NCBI GenBank assembly: GCA_964057225.1
Contig: OZ059898.1
Location: 12,797,767-12,861,766 of the forward strand
Length of the DNA: 64,000 nt
Direction of reading: 5' to 3'
DNA from: Auanema rhodensis
Lineage: Eukaryota > Nematoda > Chromadorea > Rhabditida > Rhabditidae
The notes below the pieces were generated by a model. It ran no database searches. It was not told the DNA's origin and saw nothing but the letters and a program-made list of their open reading frames with translations. Positions 1 to 11,857 of this stretch are shown piece by piece (position 1 is the stretch's first letter; each line of letters starts with the position of its first letter). The translations under genes were made by a program, and so were the position numbers.

Positions 1-3000
1 CTGTTTCCCCTTCAACATTCCTACTCATCAAAACGATTAACTCAATGATTTTATTGATCAGCTAAGGCGATTTTCATTGTTGATCATTTCCAAATATTAT
101 TTTCTTCCTTCTATTCATCTCATTAAGTAGAAGAATCCTGATATTTCTTCAATCCTCTGATATCAAAGTATAAAGATCGGATCATTTCGTATAATTTGCT
201 TACAAGATAATCGTTACTAAGTTGTTTGAACCTTGTAGCATGCTAAAACACATTGATCGCAACATAGCTTGCAAGCATTTATCGCTAAACATGCCAAAAA
301 AACTCAAGCTCTGTTGATTTTTTAAACTTTTTTTTTCTGCCAAAAAAAAAAAGAAGTGAATTTCTCCATAGAGAGCTCATGTTTCTTCAGAGTTTTTGTG
401 CTGCTCCTTAGAGTGCTCAAATAATGCTGGCCATGTTATTCAATTTTGAGCAATTCCTTCTAAAGCTGGGAGGCATTTTTTCAATTGTTCCATTATTTTT
501 TGACATTTGACTTATACTTTTCATATATATTTTCTCATCAAGAAACTTTCAAGTCGAATTTTAGTTTAAAATATTCTTTGTTGTTGGAAATGTAGAAGGA
601 AATCTTTAAAATATTCTTTGTGTTTTCTTTATATATTTTTTTTTGTTTTCTTCTGCAATTCAAGTCAAATAAGTAAGTAAACAAAACTTTCATGCAAACT
701 TCCAAGTATTTTAAAATTAATTTTAATACTTATATGTATAATAACTAAGTTTAAAAGAATAAAAACATATTTTCAAATATAATTAGTAAAGTTCCTAAAC
801 TCTTCTCATCTGTACGTTTACTTCATCACTTCACTTGCTTCTGCAATCTTTTTAAAAGGACTATGCATGAATAGACGACCGGAACATGTAAAACAGAAAA
901 AAAACAGTTGAAGAAAGAAAAAAAGATTAAGAAGATAAATAGTTAAGAGAATTCAAAAAGAATGCTAAAAAGAGTAGCTGCTAGAGAGAGGTAGAGCAAG
1001 AGAAAGAGAGCTAGAGAAGGAAAGCTAGAAAAAGAGGACTAGAGAAATAGATTGAGAAGGAGCGAGAACAGGACTAAATAGCAACAGTTGAAATTATGCT
1101 ATACGTCCTGCTGAGAAGTCTTTCATCCGCATTTTTAAAATATTATATTTCAATCTTATATATTGATATAATTAAATTTTCTCAATCAAAAATCTCATTA
1201 ATCTTAATAGTTAATATAAACATATCTAGTATTCTTCGGTTGCTTGCCCTTTGTCGAAGATATTTTTTCCTCTTCTGCTACATAACCAGAGCCAGCCAGC
1301 CACATGGGATTGTTTAAGCCTTTTCAGACCTCTTCTTCTCTCTTTAAGTATATGAAAGCCTGTTGAGCATTTTTTGAACTTTTCAAAGTCATCATCATGC
1401 GTATCGTCATTTTCTGAAAATCAGGAACATATAAGATATGATATTGGCGTATTTACTTCAAATACTTACATGATTGATGCTATAACTTGGTTCTGAGACA
1501 TCTCATATTCTTAGATAGATATGTCATATCCTGTTTTCCTTTATTTGACTCTTTATTCATCCATCAGCTTCTCTTTTCATTCTATTTTCTCCTTTTGTAT
1601 ACATCGTTTTTTACTTTTTTTTCTTTTTGCCAACTCTCATCTATCTATTTCTTACTTTTCTCTTTATAAATCTTAATCTTTCTCCTTCTTTTGTGCGATG
1701 AGAATTGCTCATTGGCCTTATCTCAATCCATAAATTGTTTTGCTTTTCAGCCGATCTTCCAACTTATTTTATCTGTTTCAGTCATTTCCTTCCTTCTATT
1801 GTTTGATCACAATTCCTTCAATCCTTTTCTCTCTTTCTTTTTATTCTTTTCCAGTTGAAAAAACTCAAATTTGACTCAAATATTAGTACAAATGGACTAC
1901 TTTCTTGAGGATTCAATGAAACACCAAAGACAGATTAATGAAAACAACATGTGAACTTTTTTCATCATTAACCCATTTACTTCACATAAGCCAAACTTGA
2001 ATGTTGACAAGAGTATGAAGATCTCCATCAATTTCCAAAGTGGAACTAAACAATACCTAAATTACTTCCCTGATTTATTGCTTCTGAAGGCAAGCTTTAG
2101 AATAGACGTATTCTTCAATTTTCTAATTACAATTCGTTTTTTTTTTCGGACATTTCTTCCTCATTGGTTCATTGCGAAGCTCACATGATGTGTCATTCTT
2201 TTTAGCTTTGCCAAGTACGTCAAGATCTATATGTTCTTTAAGCTTATGTTTTGTGGGTGATCTCATCTTCCCCTCTCTCTCTCTCTCTCTCTCTCTGTAT
2301 TCCTCTTTATATACATATAGCTATATCTCTCTCTCTCTGCTTCATTCCTTATCCCGTTTACTTACTTTATATGCATATAGTATCATGTTCCTATTTTTAA
2401 AATATTTTTTTTGTGTTCTATATATATATATATTTGTTTAAAAAAAACCTGGCTACATAAGCTCCTCTTGTTTCTGTTTCTTTTCATTTCTTCGTTTTTC
2501 TAACTATTCAAACCGAAATTTTTTAAATTCTTTTCGTTTTTTTCGGTTCAGACAGAAGCTATATGGTTTAGCCTTTCTATGTATGTACGCTTTGACCAAA
2601 ATGTACCTATTAAACTCGTTTGGTGAGTTGTGTTAACGAGCTTATGTTTCAAAAGAAAAAAAAAGAAAAAAAAATGTTAACTAAGTTGTTTCTTAACTTA
2701 AGTTTCAGGAAACTAACCCTTCAAAACAATATTTAAATTTATTTTTATTCAGAATTTGTTACTTCTTGCTTATCAACACCATGTTTGAATGAGGGAAAAT
2801 GTCTCGACACAATGTCCGGACATAGATGTGAATGTATTGCTCCGTTTCATGGACCATTTTGTCAGTGTAAGTCTTCCTCATCTTTGATTCTTTACCACTT
2901 GTCTCTTTAAACTGGCAAAAACCCAAAAAGCTGTCGTATACGTTTGACACATACAAGTCAAAATGTGGTGATTGTTGTTGAAAATTCTGACAAATTTCAA

Positions 3001-3806
3001 TACTATATCATATAAATATATATAATTAGATGAATAAATGTACATTTCATATGTACGTATTACACATATGTTGTTGTACAATCCGCAAAACTGATGACTT
3101 CCATGACTTCTATATATACATATATGTGTATATATTTTTCTCGTTATCATATCCAATGCTTATCCTCTTTAAGTCAGATAGTTGACCAAAAAAAAAAACG
3201 ATGACCATTGCATCGAAAGGCCATCAGAATTCGAAAGAGACTGACTCTTTCAGCTTTTCTATAACGTCATTTCCCTCGTTAGATGCTGCTGGATTTCTTG
3301 TCAGTCCACACAACCACATGTACATATAAAGTTTGCCTAAAGGAACTGCCCCTGAATCGCCTTTCTAAGCTATTGAAGCAAAAAATAAACGAAAAAAAAA
3401 GTTTTATTTTTTCATTTTTTTTTGTACATTCGTCACATATTCAAGTATGCTCACCTATTCCTCTTTTATGTTGTCACTTCATCTAAATGGTTCGTTTTCA
3501 TTATTTTAAAGATAAAAAGATCTATATAGACAACTTAAATGTTCTCTAAGCATTGTTGTAAAGAAAAAATTTTTGATTATTCTTCTTTTTCGTTTTCTTC
3601 TTCTTTTATTTTATTGAAAAATACGAATTTAAATAATTTTAAATGCAAAAAAACAAAATGTGTACAACCGTTTAATAAATTTTCTGAGGAAAAAATGAAA
3701 AAAAAAAAAAAAAGTTTATACATACGTTGACGTCAACATATTCACGTGAAAGTGACGTATAGTTATTCGAATTTTTATTATGCTAATTACAATATTATAT
3801 TTTCAG
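1..3806. other. AT-rich non-coding stretch, no supported gene
   Basis: No reading frame here combines plausible splice sites with protein-like composition. The open frames seen are low-complexity Phe/Ser/Leu or Lys runs produced by T-rich or A-rich DNA. The stretch contains a CT microsatellite near 2272-2338. The missing 5' exon or exons of the membrane-protein gene beginning at 3807 probably lie somewhere in it, because that exon starts with a TTTCAG acceptor in mid-codon. Confidence 0.5.
2272..2338. repeat. (CT)n microsatellite, interrupted
   Basis: A run of about 12 CT units at 2273-2296 is followed, after a T/A-rich gap, by a second short CT run ending near 2338. Confidence 0.9.
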
Positions 3807-4308
3807 TTCATAAAGAAAGTTGGACTTATCATTGGTCTATTGTGGAACTTGTATTGTTTTTGTTGGTTGTCTTTCTAATAATCTGTGCCATTGCAATGAT
3901 ATGTTGCAGGTATTTCATATATATTTATTTGAATAATTAATTCTGATTAACTTTATTTTAACAAAGAAAAATAGTTGAATACATTAGAAAATCTTTCATA
4001 AAAATATATATATTTCAGTACAAATATGGGTGTATATGTAAGTGTTCCAAATAAACGATACAATCGATGGGATGAAGAAGAATTATCGGATGAAAATGAT
4101 GAAGATGATGTAATTGCTTTAGGTGATTTGAAAAAGTAAGTTACATCAAATAATTATATATTCATATTTGATTAATCTAACTTTCTATCTGTAAATCACT
4201 CATTATAGAGCAGGAATACGTCCGTCTAGGACACGTGAAACAATGTTGGATCCCGAAGCAGGCTGCGCAAATCCTTGTTTGGATTCAACATCAGTGGTTA
4301 TGCTTTAG
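3807..4308 (+). CDS. Single-pass membrane protein with acidic cytoplasmic tail, 3' part only
   Basis: Three exons can be joined in frame. The first starts at 3807 after TTTCAG and encodes a short polar segment (HKESWTYHW) followed by a strongly hydrophobic span (VELVLFLLVVFLIICAIAMI), a typical single transmembrane helix. The second exon (about 4019-4135) encodes a tail with an acidic cluster (WDEEELSDENDEDD). The third (about 4210-4308) ends in a TAG stop. Exon phases agree at both junctions (AG|T and AA|A). The first exon begins in mid-codon, so one or more 5' exons, perhaps a signal peptide and ectodomain, are missing. I recognise no family. AT-rich DNA with AATAAA-like motifs follows the stop. 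Confidence 0.6.
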
Positions 4309-4807
4309 CTTCTTTTCTGAGCTTATTAAGAAGCCTAATATTAAAGAAAATGAAATTTCTTATTATCTATTTTTAAATTAAAACAATCAAAACTGATTAT
4401 ACTAATTGAAATTTAATTTTTATAAAATGAAATACTTGGAACATCATCAGTTGATGTCGTTCATTAACGTGCTCAATTCATTAACAATTAATACAATAAA
4501 TTAGAAATTATTAATAAATTTCAATTTATATATATATATATATAATTAATTAATAATATTATATCAAATGATTCATGGGTATTTCTATTTTTTTTTGTTT
4601 TTGAATAAATTAACGGTCGTGCTTTGTTTTCTTTTTTTTATAAATTTTATTATAACTATGTACTATATATAAATATATTTATGTATGTATATGTCAATGG
4701 AGAAGGAATAAACTTTTATATTATAAATAAATATATTTTTTTTATATTTTATTTTATAAATTATTTAAAAATATTAAATATAAAATAATTATTTTTATAT
4801 TCAAAAG

Positions 4808-4849
<42 letters not shown>

Positions 4850-6074
4850 TCAACATACTATGTATTATGTTTCACACATTCTTAAATGTTAAAAAATATC
4901 TGCTCTAATCAAATCTTTTGATCCAAAAAAAGAAAAAAAAGTTGGCAGAAACAAAGATTATATTACATTGAAATACACCTTTAGCTTCTTATTTTTTTAA
5001 TATCATATTTGTATTATTTAGATAGTTAGTTAGTTAATCGAAAAGATTATTATATAATACTAATCAATCTACAAGACTGTTAAGCTGGGGGATTCTTAAT
5101 CCTTTATATTCTGCCAATGACCTAGATGCTGCTGCTCATAATTTCGCTTACAGCTTATTTTCTTCAATACGTTTCGCATTAAAAAGTTTTATTTTCGAAA
5201 TATTTTTTTCATTATCAAGTTTTATTTAATGAAAATAAAGGTAAATGAAATGTTCGTTAATGTTTTTGAATGCTTCATTTTCACATAAAAGCTCAATGTA
5301 CATATTTCTATAGATTTCTTCTAACCTTTGTTGTTTACAAAATACCACAAAAAGCTTAACCGCAATGAGAATAACTAGAGAACTTTCAACTTTAACAGCT
5401 TGAACATTAATAATTTGATTATAATCTCCTACTCATCTGATCAAAAGTTAACGAAAACGTTGCACAAGCGTTCGGCTTGTGAAGCGAAAGTTGAAAAGAC
5501 ACGAAATCATTTCCTATTATCTTAGGTCTTTCCGCCTTTTCAATCTATCTGTTCCCTATGATTTTCTCTTCTTGACTCTTATTCCCTTTCTTATTCAGTT
5601 TACTTTTCTCTCTTTCTTTCAATGCTTTTTACTTTCTCTTTCACATTTACTTTTTCTCATTCTCTCTTTCTCTTAATGTATATCTCATCTTGAGTTTGGT
5701 CCAAAAGCTACTCTTAATGCTACTTCTTTGCATTTTCCATACTTTTTCTTTACGTCTGCATGTCATTGCATATGTTGCCGTCCTTTCTCCTGATATCACA
5801 TCCTCCTCGATTTCCGTATAGGAACAAAAATATTATTAAAGTAATTGGTTTAGTTATTGACCCTGCCAAATAGCTACTACGAATTGTCTACTAACCAGGT
5901 TTTTTGTCATCTAATAGACAAAAGCATATTCTAATCCTTGCTTTTCTCTCCAATATCTTTTCAAACTTACATACATATGCTGATAAATCATTTATCACAC
6001 CTTTTACTTTGAGATTTTTCTCGTAAACTTCAAACATCATCATCATCATCAAATTTTCTTTTGGCTATTTTCAG
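4309..6074. other. AT-rich spacer
   Basis: The spacer contains a long AT dinucleotide run at 4808-4860, many AATAAA-like motifs and T-rich segments. It probably includes the 3' UTR of the preceding gene and unidentified 5' exons of the gene starting at 6075. No other coding signal is visible. Confidence 0.5.
4808..4860. repeat. (AT)n microsatellite
   Basis: An almost uninterrupted alternating AT run with a few GTAT/ACAT interruptions. Confidence 0.9.
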
Positions 6075-7059
6075 GAGGCATTTCATAGCTGGTCTCCTCA
6101 TCATGTTCTACGTCTGCCTCATAACATTTGCTTGTATAATTCTTGGGATAGCAGGAATAATTCTATCATTAATAGATATTAACAAGTAATTACTTCCTCT
6201 TTCTTACTTCTCATATATTTGACATTTTAATTCATTTATTTAGGTATAATTTTGGTCTTTATCTTGCATTGCTATCAGTTGTTGGAACAACAGTTTCAGT
6301 GGCATTTTGGATTATTTCTCCAACAATGTGTGCAAATCCACGATGGGTTGAATGGATTTTGGTCAAGTATGAAATCTTTGATTATTCTTACGTTCGTAAT
6401 TTTCAAATTATCCGGATTTTAGATATGATCACAGACTTCAGCCAATGCGTGACTGCATACTAGCTCTAGTTCAAAAGCGTAGGAAACCATATATGAAATA
6501 GATTTATAAATTAGTTCTTCTTTTCAATTTTAGAACGGAAACGGTTTTGGGAGGAGGACGATGACTTAGTGATTTCAAGAAGTCGCAAAAAGGCTCGATC
6601 GAAGAAGTTCCAGATGAATCATCGTTCCATGCCAAACAATGCTCATCGTTACTCGGTAAAGTTTATGCATAATAACTATTTGTCTGTCCAGCTGTTTTAT
6701 ATTTTAAAAACACTTTAAAACACATATATAAGATTACATTTTTCAAATTAACGAGGAAGCAACCGATTCTCACGATGTAATAATCTAAAATTGAAACTCC
6801 TCACGCTATACATGATCACGTGAATCTCAATCCACTATATGTTAATTAGCCAAAGATTATTTATTTAATTTCTAAAAATAGATTTATTAATCTATTCCAT
6901 AATTCATTTTAGGCTGTTGATTCACCTAGTGTGACGATGACGCCTGCTGAAGGTTCTACTACAGTAACAACAGTCTCATCCGCCCCCAGCTCATCGAGAA
7001 CAGTACGCATTGAGGTAGAGCCAACATTAGAAATTGATTATGAGAATATATCACATTAA
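6075..7059 (+). CDS. Multi-pass membrane protein with basic, Ser/Thr-rich tail, 5' incomplete
   Basis: Five exons join in frame: 6075-6185, 6244-6366, 6423-6478, 6534-6655 and 6913-7059. All have GT donors and TTTTAG/TTTCAG-type acceptors with matching phases. The product starts inside a hydrophobic segment (FIAGLLIMFYVCLITFAC, then IILGIAGIILSLI), has another hydrophobic span (LALLSVVGTTVSVAFWII), then a conserved-looking CANPRWVEWILVKYDHR loop. The C-terminal tail is basic (SRSRKKARSKKF) and then Ser/Thr-rich, ending in an acidic stretch (EVEPTLEIDYE). Two or three membrane helices are likely. The first exon begins in mid-codon, so the start lies upstream and was not found. The family is unrecognised. 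Confidence 0.65.
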
Positions 7060-7209
7060 CTAAATAAATAAAAAAAAAGTTGCAAATATGAAAAACTCTA
7101 ATATATAATAAAATATTTTTATTATTCTATATGATATAATATGAAGTATTTAATCAACAGTACCTACAAATATAGTAAGAGAACAAGAAACAGAATAGAA
7201 ACATATGGG

Positions 7210-7297
7210 ATAGAGAGAGAGGAAGAGAGAGAGAGAGAGGAAGAGAGAGAGAGAGAGAGAGAGAAAGAGGGAGAGAGAAAGAGGGAGAGAGAGAGTA
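7210..7297. repeat. (GA)n-rich simple sequence
   Basis: Imperfect GAGAGA / GGAAGA repeat. The Glu/Arg-rich frame across it is a repeat artefact. Confidence 0.9.
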
Positions 7298-7523
7298 AAG
7301 ATATTTGGAATAAGCTGCATCACAGATGAATCACATTATGATATTTCTATTGAAGTTAATAGTCTATAAAGTTCTTCGTCATTCAGACTGAACGCTTCAT
7401 TTAATCCTTCTTTTTTCAAAATTTCATGAAGAAAGCCAGAATAAAATTTTTAAAAAAACGTAAAGAACTTCTAATACTATATCTTTAATAGTTAATGTAA
7501 CTATTATATTTTATTTTAGATTT

Positions 7524-8691
7524 TTACATAAAATACTTTGTATTTATCTTGCGATCCTCGAAATACATAAAAATAGTTCGATTACGGAAATAATCGTAGA
7601 CATTGTACATGATATGAAGAGCTAGCCCGCTGTATACAAAGTGAAATAGGAAAAATGAAATTATTCCAATGATGTGTAGAAGCTCGTTATCATCTGAAAG
7701 AAGATAGATATACAAGATGGTATGATGAACAACATATGATATAAGAAAAAGGAAGAAAGAGCTATAACATACGAGTAACAGTTCGAAGCCTCCATCTTGT
7801 CATCTGTAGGAATAATGCTGGTTTGACCAATGCCAGCATGAACGATAATACAAAAAGCATAATATACACAACTATTTCACATGCCTGAAATAAAAGAATT
7901 CTATATATTTACTTTATAATCAAGTTTTAAAGCTGATATTGAGTATAGGAACTTTAAGTGAAAACTTGATATTTGCATATCTCACTTTTAATATAATAAA
8001 TGGCCATAGAAATCGATGTTTTTCTCTACGTAGTGCTACTATAGCTAGAACTAATGCTGAACCACAGAATAAAAGTTGAAATAAGGCTATAGCATCGAAA
8101 TATCCAATCGTTATAGGTAATGCTATAACATATGTGAACAGAATGAATGTCTCAAATAGCAGTACAAGCTTTCCTCCATCCTATAATAATAAACTAATTA
8201 TTTGATATTTGATTCCACAACTTGAAATAAGTTTTTGATTCTTCGGTCATAAAACAAGTAGCCATGATCTTGAAGTTTGAAATGACTTTGTTCACAAATT
8301 GTCAGAACAAATGACGTCGTTCATAAAACAGGCGTCGCTTTAACACCAAAGTTATTTCTATTTTAACACATGAAAAAAGGCTTTTTCATAACTGATCTTC
8401 AATATTCTAGTAATGATATTGAAAGCCAAATAGCATACAATCTTTGATATCTATGTTCAATCTTGAGATAACATTGAAATCAATGCTGTTGCAGTATCAT
8501 CGGCTTTTTTGTTGTAAGATGCTTGTGATGATGAGCTGATGATATTATTGTTAAATTGAAAATAGAATGATTGATGCGAAAAAAACTTACAACAACATGA
8601 AGAGAGTTATGACAAACGGTATGTTCTTCACCAAAAAAATAGCTGCTACTTTCCATCAGATGGAAAACGCAACGTTGTTGCTGTCTAAGAC
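7524..8691 (-). CDS. Four-transmembrane protein (LAPTM/DUF7027-like topology), 5' incomplete
   Basis: Read on the minus strand, four exons join in perfect phase: 8691-8591, 8180-7986, 7884-7773 and 7693-7524 (TAA stop). The first holds a Cys/His-containing soluble segment (EEHTVCHNSLHVV). Then come hydrophobic spans in order: LVLLFETFILFTYVIALPI, ALFQLLFCGSALVLAIVAL, IVVYIMLFVLSFMLALV and IIGIISFFLFHFVYSGLAL. The product is about 190 residues so far. A short Cys-containing N-terminus followed by four helices resembles small nematode tetraspan families such as DUF7027/LAPTM4-like proteins, but this is inferred from topology only. No in-frame ATG precedes the first exon, which follows a CTCAG acceptor, so an upstream exon is missing. 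The gene converges on the 6075-7059 gene. Confidence 0.65.
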
Positions 8692-11600
8692 CTGAGGCAC
8701 TAACTTAAGAGAACTGAAAACATGACTGATCAATGAATATCAGGGGGGATGAACGAACATGACGAAGAAAATCGGAGATAGATGTTACTTGAAAAAGATA
8801 AATAGTAAAGTTCAAGTTATATATGATCAAGCATTTACGATATGAAGTTGAAAATGTTGTATTTCGATGATGCGGGGAGTGCACGTGCAAGACACTTGAG
8901 AAATAGGCATTTTATAACAAAACACTTTCTTTTCATCAAATTTGAGTAAAGTTGGATAGGACAATAAGAGTAACTTGCAATATTGTCTATTAAAACTTCA
9001 GAGATAAGATAATCAGACGATGAGCACAGAATTTCTTTGTAAAGTGCACCTTGTCGCTCTTGCTTGCCGTCACTCATTGGATCTCATTCTGCTGATCCAA
9101 ACGAATCGATTTCGAGAGCATCTTAGTCACATAACGTGAGAACAAGGAAAATGATGAAGATAATGAGTCTAAATGAAGAAATGAACTTACAGAAATTTGT
9201 CGTTTGACCGTAAAACTGATTAACATTCAGATTCGGAGTCAATTAACTAAACGAATGGAAAGTGCTGGACAATACATGTGAAAACAACTCAAAAACCGGA
9301 TTACGGCTACTTGCTTCATCACGCCCAATCTGTTACTTTTTTTGGATTTCGAAAAAGGGGTTTTGAATAATTTAGGATTATAAGTGGCTAAATACAAAAA
9401 AAAACATTGAGATTCAAGTGTTATCAAGAGAAACATCAGGTAAATAGAAGCAAATAATTATTTTTCGGCTATACAAGACATATGATCAGAAAAAGTTCTT
9501 ATAAGTGTACTTGAAAAAAAAATGTTGATGAGAGAAAAGAGATAAAAAGAATTAGAAAGAAGAAAGGGGAGTTCCGTTTGAAGGAAAAAATTTTCAACTG
9601 AAAGTTTTGGAGAACTCTATCTCACGCCAGATGAGGTGTAAGGTGGAATAACGAGGAAGATACAGAGAGCTATTTCAACTGACTTTCGGATCATTTTCAG
9701 AGCAGAAAGCTCAACTGTCTTGAAGTTCAGGATGTTTAGCTGGCAAGTAGAAGTACTAAGTTCGAATAGCTCGTAACATGAAACCAGAAAATAAGGATGA
9801 AACAAGACGTGACCACACACATTGAGACAAATACACTATTTGTAATTTTCATATTTTTCAAAACACAACGAATTTAGAAAATAGTAATTAAGTAATCAAG
9901 TAATATTATCAAAATAGTGTTAGTAGAGATGGGTAAGATAATAAAGGGAAGAGACGAAAGATAGATAGAAAAAGAGCCAGATAGAGAGAGAAAGAGATAA
10001 AAATAAAGAGAGAAATAAAGAGATAGAGAGAGATACGATAATAGAATTCAGCAATTTTTAATGAACATATCATCAAAGACCATGTTATGTTGTTGAAATG
10101 CATATTTACGTCCTTATACATAAAACAGGCTACGACAAACCTGTTAGAAATATTCGGCTCGAAAATATGGATGTGATGCACCTATCACCTGATAAGACAA
10201 AGGCACAACACAATACTTATCAGGAAAAATACAAATTAAACGGAACGGAACGGAAAGGAAAAACTTTAATATTTACAGCGATAACCATTTTGTGTTTCAT
10301 TCACTTTTCATTTTCCATCTGATAATCAAAATCGAATAACTAATGGATCATTACTATTATTGTCGATTAAATTAAATCAATAAGAAGATAAAACTACTCT
10401 GAAAACTGGAAGAAAACAATAGAAAAGCTAATTAAACAAAGAAACAGTCTTTTCAGATTGTCCAGTTGCTTCTCAGCTAGTTGGCCCTTTCTTTGCAAAA
10501 GTTTCCTTCTTGTCGTTGTAATAATGGTTTGATCCAGTTGCTCTTAAATATCTCAGTCATTACTACCGGCCATCATTATATATTATGCATAGAAATTATA
10601 TATTTTTCTAGTTCAAAAAACTTTTAAAATCGTTAAATTTAATGTACAATAGTGTAGACAATCAATGAATAATTTACAGCTAAATCAATAAAACATATAG
10701 AAAAAGATGTATATAGATGATAATTTAGAAATAATTTGTAAAGACAATTATTTGCTTCTTTTTTCGAAAAAACAAAAAAAAAATAACAACCGTTCAATAC
10801 ATGAAAGAAACAAAAATGAGTGACCATTTGCAAAATAATAAGTAATGTTCACGTGAAATACGTGAAATCTATATACTATATATGCTAATAACTGTAAACT
10901 ATACTATTACAGTTATGTAATATTTGAAAGGAAATAGTAGATTAATGTTAAGAAAACATGGAAAAAAACGGATTATCAGTTGGAGTTTGGCGCAATAGAG
11001 GAAGAAGAATATGATTCTCAAAATCATATATGGCTCGAATGGAAATAAAATATATTTGGTTATCTTTTATCTAAATACAAGCAAATGAAAAAGAAGTGTT
11101 GAGAAAAGATGGATAGATGGATGACTAGAAGAATAGGTCACAGAATGATATCATTTTATCACAAACATTTGTGAAGTGATGGATAAAATGTATAAATCGA
11201 TCACAGCAACTAAATTAAATTTTACAAAATAAAAATTATTTGTTTGCTCATTTGTTTCTGAAATCTATCACAGCTTTATACTGCTCGCAAGCAGGAACTA
11301 AAAAAGTGATTAGTTGTACATTCATTCGATTTGTCACTTCAACCTCCGGAAGTCATAGGAATAGTAACCTGAATCATCACAGTTTTCGTCTTTTATTCGA
11401 GTTTTGCGAGCAGTCAAAACACAGCTTCGTTGTAACATATTTGAACGTTCCAATATTTATTATAACATGAAACGGACAAGACAATCAAAATGCTAATTTT
11501 TGAGAAGACAAGTAGACAATACATAACGAGTTAAATGACAGATGAGTCGAGATATTTGATAACCTGATAATAGAAAGGTTTTTTTGGGCCAAAAATCTGA

Positions 11601-11857
11601 GAAAAAAACATTAAAATGGCTTCTAAAAACGTATGGAATCATGACGTGAGATGTTATACACCGTAAGATTGGATCGTAAGATTATGGTAACGCACTTTCA
11701 GTTCGGAGAATACGATTAAAGAGAAAAAAACGTAAAATATAATATCTGAATTCTAATACAACACTATTCAAACTACTAGAACTCATAGAACTCATAGAAA
11801 AGCAACATAAAATGTTTTGAAAACATGCACTAACAACGAGATAAACATCCGAAACAA
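8692..11857. other. Spacer without a supported gene
   Basis: This is AT-rich sequence with a GA-rich microsatellite around 9950-10034 and a paired CACGTGAAA motif at 10847-10870. The missing first exon of the four-TM gene may lie in 8.7-9.4 kb on the minus strand; one minus-strand frame starting near 9077 is a weak candidate but has no GT donor in the right phase. Nothing else convincing is seen. Confidence 0.45.
9950..10034. repeat. (GA)n-rich simple sequence
   Basis: Imperfect AGAGA/GATAGA repeat with several AAATAAAGAGA units. Confidence 0.85.

Noticed and set aside
11262-11285. TATCACAGC, the miR-2 family seed, near 11267.
   Set aside because: No stable precursor fold; the only inverted repeat nearby is an 11-mer about 125 bp away, expected by chance in a window of this size.
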